Part shown: positions 52,049 to 61,789 of the stretch, piece after piece | Layout of the letters: each line of letters opens with the position of its first letter | How positions within the stretch are numbered: position 1 is the stretch's first letter | The notes under the pieces: generated by a model | Told to the model about the DNA's origin: nothing | Databases searched by the model: none | Seen by the model: the letters and a program-made list of their open reading frames with translations, nothing else | Assembly (NCBI RefSeq): GCF_008831285.2 | Contig: NC_045138.2 | Span: forward strand, 35,889,115 to 35,953,114 | Length of the DNA: 64,000 nucleotides | Reading direction: 5' to 3' | Origin: Nymphaea colorata | Taxonomy: Eukaryota > Streptophyta > Magnoliopsida > Nymphaeales > Nymphaeaceae | Position numbers and translations under genes: made by a program

Positions 52049-53389
52049 TATTCAATTGATAATCTGTAAACATTTGAGATGATATAGCTGCTCTCAAAGC
52101 ATTGTTGCTTCATCGCTGATGTGTTTGGCTTGCAATTTCAGGTTCGCTTAAGACGAAGTTATCAATCGAAGGTGCATCTTCATCATCAAATTGCTCGGCA
52201 TTTGGATTGTGTTCAATTATGAAGTTGTGCAGTACACATGTAGCAAGAACAATTTGAGCTTGTTTTTGGAAAGGATACTGAACTTGCATTTTCAATATTG
52301 GAAAACGACCTTTCAACATGCCGAAAGTTCTTTCTACTGTATTTCGGAGTGATGAATGCCTATGGTTGAATAATTCTTCTTCTGTTCTAGGTGAACGTGC
52401 TCCCCGAGTGTTAAACTCAGACATATGATAACGATGTCCTCGATAAGGTGTAAGCAAACCAACAATGTTTGGATACCCCCCATCAGCCAGATAAAATTTG
52501 CCTACAATTGAACACAATTTATTTATAGATTGATACATGCTTCTTAATAAAAGACTGAACTAGTTGGTGGAACTACGTACCTTCTGGGACAACAAATGGG
52601 TCTGTTTCATGATCTAGTGCATTGTACAATACTCTTGAGTCTGTTGCACTTCCTTCCCATCCAGCCAAAACGTAGTGGAATCTAGTATCTAGACCGACTA
52701 CACTCATGACGTTTTGAGAAACAAAACCTTTTCTATTGCGAAACCTTGCTTGATCTGAAAAAGGGACCCAAGCAGGTATATGTGTGCCATCGATTGCTCC
52801 TAAACAATTCTATATGACAAGGCAACTAGTTAGTCATGTTGTAGTTTGTCATGTTGTATGTGTCATGTTGAGTTCAAGATGATGAAACTACCTCAAAATA
52901 TGGAAAGAATCGTTTAGAATGTCGAATATGTGCTGGCATCATCTCATCATTGGGCCGGCGAACGTAATCCTTACCCAGTATACATATCGCTCGTAGCACT
53001 AGGCTGACATATTTACTTATTGTTTGTCCGGAATGTTGAAACGTATTTTAAACAGCACGATTCCGTTCATTATGTCCAATTGTCAAAAGCAATATAGCTA
53101 CTTGTTTTTCTACTGTAATGTCACGAGCATCCTCCAACAAATTTCTATTCCTTAGAATGTTATATAGTCTCATATATGTATGTCCTTCCATACAGAGTAA
53201 GTCCAAACAATTTCTAGGATGACCGCGAAGCATTAGTTGGACAAAAGATGTACCAGCATCTCGAAATGGATGAACAATCCTCCTAGATGATGGTCGGTCT
53301 TTCAACCAAAAGAAGATGAAGACAAAAACCATTCGAATGATGAAAAGCACTCGTTCATCGTCGTCATCGAACATGTCAAAATCAATCAT
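52049..53389 (-). pseudogene. PIF/Harbinger DDE transposase with two nonsense codons
   Basis: Exons 53389-52892, 52809-52581 and 52501-52110 (or on to 52049) join in frame. The DDE triad is visible: NCLGAIDGTHIP (first D), GWEGSATDSRVL (second D) and NTVERTFGMLKGRFP (E). The order HNERNRAV, FQHSGQTISKYV, DGTHIPAWVP, LADGGYPN is that of plant ALP1/Harbinger transposases. TAA at 53050-53048 interrupts RAV-x-NTFQHSG. TGA at 52112-52110 precedes SNNALRAAISSQMFTDYQ, which resembles the usual C-terminal end. Both are single C-to-T changes from CAA and CGA. About 372 codons reach the TGA. The catalytic domain is otherwise complete. Confidence 0.9.
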
Positions 53390-53570
53390 TTCGACTAAAC
53401 TGCATATACATGTAAGGTACTTGAATAACAAAATCAATCATTTCGACTAAACTGCATATACATGTAAGGTACTTGAATAACAAAATCAATCATTTCGACT
53501 AAACTGCATATACATGTAAGGTACTTGAATAACAAAATCAATTATTTCGACTAAACTGCAAATACATTGC
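53383..53570. repeat. 52-bp tandem repeat over the transposase start
   Basis: TCGACTA recurs at 53391, 53443 and 53495, with a diverged copy at 53547, an exact 52-bp period. On the minus strand each unit contains AAATGATTGATTTTG, so the transposase ATG at 53389 is preceded by near-identical upstream ATGs in shifted frames. Confidence 0.96.
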
Positions 53571-53682
53571 AACAATTTCTCACTACATGGATGTTCATGG
53601 AATAAAAAGAAAAACACACAACAAATGTTATTGTGCCAAATGAAACATACAAATAATTAAACTAATAGACATGGAATCTTAC

Positions 53683-54639
53683 CTACAAATCACCAAGTCT
53701 ACGCGACAACCATGTCAGCCGGTCTTCAGGTGGAACGTTGAGAAAGATCATGGAATTGGTTCCCTCTCCTAACAGGTCCAGACTCATCAGTCTCGTATGA
53801 CTATCTAGTAGCCCTGTGTCCACCATCTCTTGTAAAATTTTACAACATTTGACATATTGAAACCCTCTAGAAGTATGTGTGAGGGAGTCCACATTTTTAG
53901 CTATACCGTTCAACAAATTGTAATACATGTCATTATTGGTAGACTTGTTCCGTTTTGACCTACGTGTACTTGTATTGGTTGTCGGATTCTCAGTTGTAGG
54001 AGTTGTAGGTAGTGGCGACTGTGTAAATGACTGTTCACTATCAGGCTGCATGTACGAAGGTGATGTCTGAGATGCAGGTGTACATGGGAGTGGTTCAGTC
54101 TCAGCTTCAAGCACGTTGTTTAATGTGACTGCGTTTTGCCCAGTTGCATGAGATTCGCCATATACCTCGGCGAACTCATCATAGTATCTCCAGACTTTTG
54201 GACCTCTGTACTTTTTCCTATTCGGATATTTCTGAAAAAATTCATGTGTTCAAATATTGCAGAAGCAAATACATGTGAGACAAAACCTAACAATATTAAT
54301 TTTATAATTTACCTCAATGTAGTCGTTCCATACTTGGGGGTCGACCTCAATGCATTTGTTAATTGGGTCGTAGCCAAACCCACTTGTGTTCAACATTTCC
54401 TTCATCACTGTCAAGTTGGGTTTGAAATACTTCAATTTGTTTTTTATTTTGTCTTTCGTGAATTCTGGACCGAATCTATCCATCATTGCTTTTTCAATAG
54501 CTGTGTATGCTTTGGGCTTCAAACCTCCGCCGGATTTCATGCCAGGGATGCGTGACTGCTCCACAAGAAGCTGGACTAAGTAATCCATTTGTGGTTCAGT
54601 CCACGTAAGATTTTCTCTTGAAGGACCGTTGTCTTCCAT
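53683..54639 (-). CDS. Harbinger-associated Myb/SANT-like DNA-binding protein
   Basis: Two exons, 54639-54313 (109 codons, donor GAG/GTAAAT) and 54231-53683 (acceptor TTTTTTCAG), give 291 residues with no lesion. The N-terminal Myb/SANT-like (Myb_DNA-bind_3) domain has LTWTEPQMDYLVQLL, KIKNKLKYFKPN and VWNDYIE, then KYRGPKVWRYYDEFAEVYG. A Pro/Thr/Ser linker with a basic RRSKRNKS cluster follows, and the C-terminus has LLDSHTRLMSLDLL and PPEDRLTWLSRRL. This is the usual second protein of PIF/Harbinger elements, which brings the transposase to the termini and nucleus. It lies upstream of the transposase in the same orientation. Confidence 0.92.
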
Positions 54640-56122
54640 GTTAACGTTTTGTATAATAATTCTTCACAGTAACAGTAATATAAATCTAGCATGAAGAACA
54701 GTTGTACGATAAAGAACGACAAAGGAGCATCAGAAACCAAAAGAAAAAGCATGACATAAAGTTCCCACCATTGCCAATGTGGTGCATAAGTAGACCTTTC
54801 ATACACAGAAAAGAAAGGAAATTCATCTCAAGCTATGCTAATTACGCAATTATGATCTTACAATCCATATGTGCAGAAAATGGGTTTCCAATAACTAAAC
54901 TTCACTCAAGCTATCTCAAAATTACCACCACATTCAGAAATTTGGAGTTCAGAAATAGATTCCCAATGAGGCTCCATGGCAAGAAGTTGATTCAAAAATT
55001 ATTCTGCTCGCCACATTTCAAAGTTCACAACCACTTCGGCAATTCACAGAAGTTTAGAGAAAAATGCATGGCATTATCTTCAACTAGATAACAATGGACA
55101 AGCTCAAAGACACTTTAAACAGAAGCACATGGTATTAACTCCAAACAGAACTTCAAAATATGCAATCAATAGGGAGTAAATATGCTGGAGAACAAGATTG
55201 ACCACATTCAAATGTTGAATCAACCATACAGGGAAATGTTCGCTCAGGAACCTAGAAAAATAACACAATGATTTGCCTGGAAGACGACAGACATTTATAA
55301 AATAACAGTTATCCTGTGGGCAGCTACACATACCCACTTCCTATAATTTTTGAATGATGAGGTAAATTAGCACAAAAAATTTAATAAGATCCTCTGTTAC
55401 TTTATATAAATGAAAAAGAAAGGACATAGCAGCAGCAAAACCAAGAAGACATAAGCTTCAGATAAAACAAGATAGATCCCAGCACCTACATTCACAATAT
55501 TCCAGCTTATCTAGTTTTCTTCATGAGAAGACGTCCCCTTATTCACTTACAAGGCCCCTTGATCACACTATAATGCTTTAGTGCTCAAGATTGTGAATGT
55601 TGGTTTTCAGACAGAGACAGGGACTATCGCAGGTTTCAAGAAAACTGAAAATCACTCGGCACTGTTACAAATATTGGTAATACCAGGTTCCACATTAGCA
55701 ATATGGCGAGCATGGTTTTTGATCTCAAAATCAACACCCCACCACTCCTGCCAAACATAATCAATGCCCACTGTATACAGATATCTCACCAAGAACAAAG
55801 AGTGAAAAGGCGTGGGGTCACAGAGCAGAAACAGCAAGAAAGATGAAATTGTTCTCCATTTCCATTCTCTAAATAAAATAACACCAAGATCAAAAACTTC
55901 GAAGTAAACTGCAGAACCTCAAGAACGATAAGGATAACTACAATTCTTCTATTACTTAGCAGCTCGTTTACACAGACAGCCGCAAATAAGAACGATAAGA
56001 AATGTGAACACCCAACAAGAGAAACAAAACATGAAATTAAAGAAAAAAACACAAAAGAACCACACAAATCAAAGATACAAAAAGCGGAAATGGAGGAGTG
56101 AAGATTATGGCGTCTGAGGGAA

Positions 56123-56189
56123 CTACCCAGCACAGAGAAAGGGGGGAAATGTGCGGAAGAAAGGGGGGAAATGTGGGCAGCTAGCGACG

Positions 56190-56225
<36 letters not shown>

Positions 56226-56440
56226 CAGAGAGATATACCGGCATAAAAATGTCCGACGGCGGCCGGTTGAGGGTGTTGCGACGGTCGACGGTGAGACCTG
56301 GCAGTGAGAAGGCACGAGGGAGGAAAAAATGGGGGCGTTTGAGGGGGGAAAAAAATGGGGGCATTTGAAGGTGCTACCCAGCACAGAGAAAGGGGGAAAA
56401 TGTGCGGAAGAAAGGGGGGAAATGTGGGCAGCTAGCGACG

Positions 56441-56486
<46 letters not shown>

Positions 56487-56590
56487 TATATATATACCGG
56501 CAGAAAAACCTCCGACGCCGGCCGCTTGAGGGTCTTGCGACAGTCGACGGTGAGACCTGGCAGAGAGAAGGCACGAGGGAAGAGGAGTTG
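56123..56590. repeat. Two-unit tandem duplication (251-bp period) with GA microsatellites, in Harbinger right part
   Basis: CTACCCAGCACAGAGAAAG begins at 56123 and again at 56374. Each unit holds a GA tract (about 56192-56222 and 56444-56485), then CCGGC..AAAA..TCCGACG and TCGACGGTGAGACCTGGCAG. Purine-rich blocks follow to about 56670. Confidence 0.95.
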
Positions 56591-56697
56591 CGGAGGGAGG
56601 TCGAGCGTTGCGGAGACTTCGAACGCTGTGGAGGGAGGTCGAGCGTTGCGGAGGGACTTCGAGTGCTGCAGCAGAATAGCATGATGGGTATATTTCG

Positions 56698-56846
56698 AGC
56701 GGGTGGAATTCCACCCGCTCCCTCTTCGGTTAAACGGGTGGAATTCCACCCCGTTTGATGGCTTCTCAACCGGGGGGGTGAAATTTCACCCGCCCGTACA
56801 AATTTTTCCTCCCCCGCCCACTTTCACCTGCCCATCAAACGGGCCC
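56698..56846. repeat. Harbinger right subterminal palindrome cluster
   Basis: It holds the perfect 20-bp palindrome GCGGGTGGAATTCCACCCGC, a second ACGGGTGGAATTCCACCCCGT and a perfect GGGTGAAATTTCACCC, within 150 bp of the end. The GGGTGAAATTT core also occurs at the left end. Confidence 0.85.
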
Positions 56847-57520
56847 TAAAGAACGCGACCACCACCAGCGGCTTGATTCTTTTTCTAACCTATGCCTTCT
56901 TCATCTTGGGCGGCCAGCAGATGTCAATTATGAAGCCACTCAACGCCACTCCAAGACTCATCCACCTTCCCGCAGCTATATTTCGACTGTGGGATGATCT
57001 TGGTACCTCCCAAGTATGATGGTGCCCATCTCTTTGAAATATATCTCTCTCTCTCTTTCTCTAATGTAATCTTCTTGTGGTGTTTTTATCAGGATGAAAA
57101 AGATCGAGGATATGATGCTTCCTACATAGAGTTCTATATAAAGGAGAACGACGTTTAGGAAGAATGCGCACGCAAGGAAACTTTGAATTTGATTGGCGAT
57201 GCGTGGAAGAAGCTGAACCAGGCGAGCTTGCAAAGTGGTCTTCATGATTTTCCTCCTGCCTTCATCAGGCTTGCCCTTAATTGTGCTCGCGTGGGGCAGC
57301 TGTTATATGCGTTTGGCAAAGACGATCGGCAAACAACCATCAAGGAACACATTAGGAAGATGCTTATTGAAAAAATTCATGTTTGACGGCGGCCACTAGC
57401 GTGTCATGGATAGAATTTTTCATCAAACATAAAACGAGAAAATTGAGGACCTGACAGCAACTTGGTTGGCTTCATGTAGACCGTCTCCCAAGGCCATGAC
57501 ACTGTGTTCCATGTAAGCCC

Positions 57521-58356
57521 TGTTGAAAAAATAAAAAAAAGTAAAACAAATAAGAACAAGCTTAAAAAACTTGTTTTTGCATGGTTTTTCACCAAGGCCA
57601 TCGTAGCCTTAGTTACATAGACCAGCTTAAATTGTTAAAGTTCCTTTAATCTTGACAATGATAAATTTAGGAAATTAAATTTGATTTTTGTGGAAAGATT
57701 CCTTTATCATTAATTTTGATTGATCTTGTTGTGATTCTCTTCTTTAATCTCTCTAAAACGGTTGCTTTTCAACCTTATCATTAACATCTTCTCTAAAAAA
57801 ACTGGACGATGAATCTAAAAGTCCAAGTTTGCTGCAGAACTTTGTAAAAGGTAACCATGTCATCTTTTTGGTAGTGATTGGACGAACCCAAATTTGCTTC
57901 ATGAAGTTTTTGTGAAGGTAGATCGTGCTTTGGCAGAGATTCAGAAATCACAAGTTTGACTCCTCAATATTTTCTCTACATGATCGTGTTCTTGTTTTGG
58001 TGAAGAAGGCAACGAGGCATTTTGTCATATGTAGGCCAAGACTTCATTCTTCTTCATCAAGCATTCTACTACTCTGATAACATGTTGAAAAAATAAAAAA
58101 GAAACAGAACAAATAAAAACAAGCAATCAAAAACTTATTTTCATTAAATGTGCATGGTTTTTCACTATGGAAGGCCATCACGAGCCTTGGTTAAATGATA
58201 CCTAGAACGAGCTTAAATAGTTGAAGTTCCTGTAATCTTGACAAGAATAAGCATGAGAAGCTAAATCTGATTTTTGTGAAAGTGTTTTCATTTTCCTTTA
58301 TCATTAATTTTAATTGTTCTCTTTTGAACGGTTACCTTTAAACTTTATCGTTAACA
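57521..58356 (-). mobile_element. TRIM-like miniature LTR retrotransposon (836 bp)
   Basis: Two direct repeats, 57521-57786 and 58083-58356, are diverged copies. Read on the minus strand both begin TGTTAA and end TTTTTTCAACA (TG...CA). Directly after the 5' LTR the minus strand reads TGTTATCAGAGTAGTAG, close to the tRNA-iMet primer site TGGTATCAGAGC. A purine run AGAGAAGA abuts the other LTR. The internal part is about 296 bp with no ORF, as expected for TRIMs. Flanking pentamers (GGGCT and GAGTT on the minus strand) agree at 3 of 5 positions, so any target duplication has decayed. Confidence 0.75.
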
Positions 58357-58710
58357 AACTCATACAGTACTTCATGATTAGTACATATTTAATATGATCA
58401 ATCATTCCCAACCACTTCTTTAGAGCAACCTTCTCTTCCATATCCGGGCCATCTGTGCAACTTCGCCAAATAGATATGCTTACTTTGAGTCAATACAAAT
58501 CAACATGTCTCATTGGGGTGAAAAGATGAGAAGAGGCAAAGGATAAATGTATGCCAATTAATTGCTCACTTGAGTAATCTTCCGAGATCCTCTTTCTGCC
58601 TCATTAGGGTAGAGAAAGAAAGAGCAGCACACTGCACACACTTATATATCCAGCTTGAAGTTTCTTATTATTTTTAGTCAACTTTGTGTGTGTATATATA
58701 TATATATTAC

Positions 58711-59890
58711 ATCTGTGGAGCCGCTTCACCACTGCATGAACTTGTGCTTTGTGGCCACAAATTAATGAAACGTGCGAGAGGAAAACAACGTTTTCTTGAA
58801 TACGCAAAACTAGCATCCCACCTTCGAGAAATTACTTTTAATGTTCATGTATTCATCAACATTTCATCAATTTAGTTTGAACATAACAAAGGGAGTCACT
58901 TCACCAAAATTAATTTCTCTATAAATTGTCATCAATTAATGAGTGACCAATCCAGGAGGTTTAATTGTAAATATGGGGATTTTGCTTCTAAATATTCCTT
59001 TTTATGCAAGCTTGTGCATGCTACAACTGCTATTGATTAGTGTCCCCAAAAGTGAAAAACGTAAACAAGCATTTTGTCACTTCGCATTAACGTTACAGAG
59101 AACACCAATGTCTTTGCATTGAACGATATGATTGTATATCTTAAACCATTTACATACGTCACAGTCGTTTGATGCAGCTTTATAATAATCTTAGAGCTTT
59201 TATTCCAGCTGATCGTTGATGGCCCCAAATGACCAGCACTACTAAGGTGGTTTAATTTTGAAACTTCCAGTGGGGGTCTCTCTGCAATGCGTTTCTGCAG
59301 GAGGCGAGATGGTTGAGATTGTAGGATGCTCCAACTGCAAACGAGTACCTAAAGAACGCGACCACCACCAGCGGCTTTGATTCTTTATCAAACCTATGCC
59401 TACTTCATCTTGGGCGGCCAGCAGATGTCAATTATGAAGCCGCTCAACGCCACTCCAAGCCTCATCCACCTTCCTGCAGCTATATTTCGACTGTGGGATG
59501 ATCTTGGTACCTCCCAAGTATGATGGCACCCATCTCTCTGAGATATCTCTCTCTCTCTCTCTCTCTTTCTCTAATGTAATCTTCTTGTGGTGTTTTTATC
59601 AGGATGAAAATGATCGAGGATATGATGCTTCCTACATAGAGTTCTATGTAAAGGAGAACGACGTTTCGAAAGAATGCGCACGCAAGGAAACTTTGAATTT
59701 GATTGGCGATGCGTGGAAGAAGCTGAACCAGGCAAGCCTACAAAGTGGTCTTCATGATTTCCCTCCTGCCTTCGTCAGGCTTGCCCTTAATTGTGCTCGC
59801 GTGGGGCAGCTGTTATATGCGTTTGGCAAAGACGATCAGCAAACGACCATCGAGGAACACATTAGAAATACATTAGAAATAAGCTTATAG
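58711..59890 (+). pseudogene. Terpene synthase copy B (partial; empty Harbinger site)
   Basis: It duplicates copy A from within exon 5 (CTGTGGAGCCGCTTC) through exon 7, but lacks the part equivalent to about 49752-50298. Exon 6 starts at 59271 (acceptor TTCCAG, WGSLCNAFLQEARWL). It then has TAG where copy A reads TCG GAG, and one extra base near 59378 that shifts frame. Exon 7 (59604 on) is open with DENDRGYDASYIEFYV and PPAFVRLALNCARVGQLLY; its end is altered by a short ATTAGAAAT duplication. Exons 1-4 are missing. The uninterrupted TACCTAAAGAACG marks the pre-insertion state of the Harbinger target. Confidence 0.9.
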
Positions 59891-59904
59891 AAAAAATTCA
59901 TGTG

Positions 59905-60245
59905 CCGGCGTGTCATGGATGGCATTATTGATGAATATTATACATAGTTTGGAAAGACAAAATCTTTTCTTTTACAAATTAGGGTTCTTTACCTCCTGGC
60001 CACAGAAAAGCACCAGATTTGACCCATACCAGATTGTGCCCTTCCTCCTCAGCAAGACAAAAATCCAAATCTGCCCAATTAACAATGGTAAGGTGCTGAA
60101 TTGACGATGGTATGATTGATGCATGACAAAGCTAGTGAGATTATATTGGCCAGAGGTCCAAGACACTGGTGTCACACACCAAAATATCAAATTTTTCGTT
60201 TTCTTTCTTTAATTGTCAGCATACGAGCTATGTCACAGCATACTA
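59905..60245. other. Spacer downstream of terpene synthase copy B
   Basis: No gene or repeat was recognised, apart from a 2x short direct repeat AGCATAC(G/T)AGCTATGTCAC at about 60219-60256. Confidence 0.5.
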
Positions 60246-60554
60246 GCTATGTCACATGGTATGGGATGTGAGTGCGGGTGCCACCGGAGCGGGATGCGGC
60301 AAGTTCTAAAAAAACATTGGGTACGGGAGCGGCATATATATATATATATATATATTATTTGTTATATAAATAATTTTATTTGTTCATATTTTAAACTTTT
60401 TTTTTAAAGGTTACCTTGAATTGTTATATCGATGAAAACTTGGCCAAAACATTTTTTAAAATGACCAAAACACATTTAACACCGCCAGCACCCACACCAA
60501 TGTTGGTGCGGGTGGAGGTGCGCCACCATAGTTGGTGCACCCGTGTGACATAGC
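60246..60554. mobile_element. Candidate MITE, about 309 bp
   Basis: The ends are inverted copies with one mismatch: GCTATGTCACATGG on the left and GCTATGTCACACGG on the right read inward. The subterminal sequence is rich in GTGCGGGTGC/CACC motifs on both sides. A TA microsatellite (about 60336-60355) is internal. No convincing target duplication was found. Similar GTGCGGGTGC-rich sequence is near 45.85 kb. Confidence 0.45.
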
Positions 60555-60870
60555 ATACGAGAGACTGAGAGAGGCCAGTCATGTATCAGCCTTTTGTTGA
60601 AGATGATGTCTGCTCTTGCTCTTACTGTTTTCCCATTGTTTTTTTTTTGAACTCTTTATGTTTTTTTAATGCTGCTCTATCTTGTCTTGTATTTTCCTTT
60701 TTCGAACGTTTTAGGTAACCGATTCTCGGTTTTTTTGGATGATCGGGTCCGATCCGATCGGTTTACATCCATACACAAAGAAGCCATTGTTATGTTCACC
60801 CACCGCCTTCTGCGACAGATGGACTCCCTATACATACAAGAGAAGCTGTTTGTTTGGGGTACTGGTTACG

Positions 60871-60879
60871 TTATATATA
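60871..60879 (+). promoter_or_regulatory. TATA box of terpene synthase copy C
   Basis: TTATATATA about 165 bp upstream of the ATG at 61042, with a pyrimidine-rich stretch after it, suggests the original promoter of this copy. Confidence 0.45.
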
Positions 60880-61041
60880 GACATCCAATATCCTCATTTC
60901 GATCACCACCCGGTACTGTCGTTATTTCGCCTCTCCTTCCACAGTACTCTCTCCATTTCACTGAGCTTCTTTTGCACTTCGATCCTCACAGCCCAGGCCA
61001 GCCAAAAAGCCTTTTGATCCCTTACTTCTCCTGTTGATAAA

Positions 61042-61310
61042 ATGAGTCGCTTCTTCTGCATTTCCTCTCCTCAAACTAATTACCATCTTTCAAGTCCTTT
61101 ATCAATTACTTCTCCTCCTCTTAATAAGAGGCCGCCAATGGCTTGCAACTTCCCCATCACCAGAAATGAGGAATTGAAGGAGAAAGTAAGGAGAAAACTC
61201 ATGGCTACGAACAATGCGTTGGAGCTCATCAAATCTGTCGATTCCCTCCACCGCTTCGACATCATTTTATCAACAACTCAATGGAAAAAAACGCAATTTA
61301 TTCACTAATT
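61042..61310 (+). pseudogene. Terpene synthase copy C (5' fragment)
   Basis: The frame opens at 61042 with a Ser/Pro-rich stretch that could be a transit peptide. It continues with MACNFPITRNEELKEKVRRK and LELIKSVDSLHRFD, closely matching copy A (GCNISILKTEELKEKVRRKF, LKSIDSLHRLD). After HRFDI the match to AYHFSQEME is lost through a frameshift and sequence decay near 61262, and no downstream exon follows before 61.79 kb. As in copy A, the N-terminus is short and without RRx8W. Confidence 0.85.
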
Positions 61311-61789
61311 CAGCACCCAATTTGGTACACTTTTGGATGACTACAATTTATTCACTGAAATACAATTCTTTTTTATTTTTTATATACATTAACTAATTTT
61401 TAAAAAACTTTTACATATAAATTAAATTTTTAAAAGCTAAAAAGACAGGGTGCAGCAAGGCCCTCACGGACCCCCTGCCTCTGCCCTTGTCTTATGTCAA
61501 TTTTAAAAAAAAAATAAACTAGTTATTTTTTTATAAGCATTCTCACGCGTAACATTATGCAGATCAACAAAATTATTTGTTTACATTTTATAAAATCTTA
61601 ATCACACACCCAACAAATATTTGTACTGATTTTTTTTCATGAAAAGGGTTCGATGTTTTAAATTGTAGCTGGCGACTGAGGATTGACGGCTGGGGACCAG
61701 TGAAAGAAGAAATGGCAGTCACCAACCACCAGTGACTGACGAAATGGTGTGAGATGATGGGTTTTGTTATCTATTTATTTTTGTTTATA
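61311..61789. other. Spacer with a relic of the 340-bp repeat
   Basis: AT-rich sequence without a gene. Near 61670-61790 it contains one diverged unit of the repeat seen at 45.08 and 63.15 kb (GGGGACCAG, AATGGCAGTCACCAACCACC). Confidence 0.6.

Larger units (their letters stand above)
50890..56846 (-). mobile_element. PIF/Harbinger DNA transposon (5,957 bp) with three ORFs
   Basis: Terminal inverted repeats are perfect for 19 bp (GGGCCCGTTTGATGGGCAG) and extend with a mismatch (GATGAAA versus GGTGAAA). The target duplication is TAA (50887-50889 and 56847-56849), the 3-bp T/A-rich site of this superfamily. The same exon in copy B (59271 onward) reads ACCTAAAGAACGCG without interruption, confirming both ends. 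Minus-strand content: Myb/SANT-like gene (54639-53683), DDE transposase (53389 to about 52049), and an RNase-H1-N/viroplasmin-like ORF (51969-51643). The 54.64-56.85 kb part has no recognised gene. Confidence 0.96.
47418..57386 (+). pseudogene. Terpene synthase copy A (TPS-g-like pseudogene, interrupted by Harbinger element)
   Basis: Exon remnants: 47418-47774, 48582-48954, 49093-49314, 49694-49838, 50808-50889 plus 56850-57013 (exon 6, split by the transposon) and 57093-57386. Phases mirror the intact gene at 31.6-35.9 kb; exon 6 rejoined is 246 nt and exon 7 is 294 nt in both. Motifs seen: ALRFRLLRQHGFCVSPG, RNQPMLWFMLSCLALPEP, the class I metal motif DDFFD and DDLGTSQDE. Lesions: a one-base frameshift near 47695-47710; the usual R-W-D at the start of exon 5 reads S-L-D; a 5.96-kb insertion in exon 6; and TAG in exon 7 (57157-57159) where copy B has TCG. 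Its N-terminus is shorter, lacks RRx8W and shows no first intron. Confidence 0.93.

Noticed and set aside
56192-56222. CRISPR-like regular repeats
   Set aside because: Simple GA microsatellite in a plant genome, no spacers.
55786-56769. Several long ORFs, up to 192 codons
   Set aside because: They run through GA/CT microsatellites (Ser-Leu or Glu-Arg repeats) and the 251-bp duplication. Composition artefacts.
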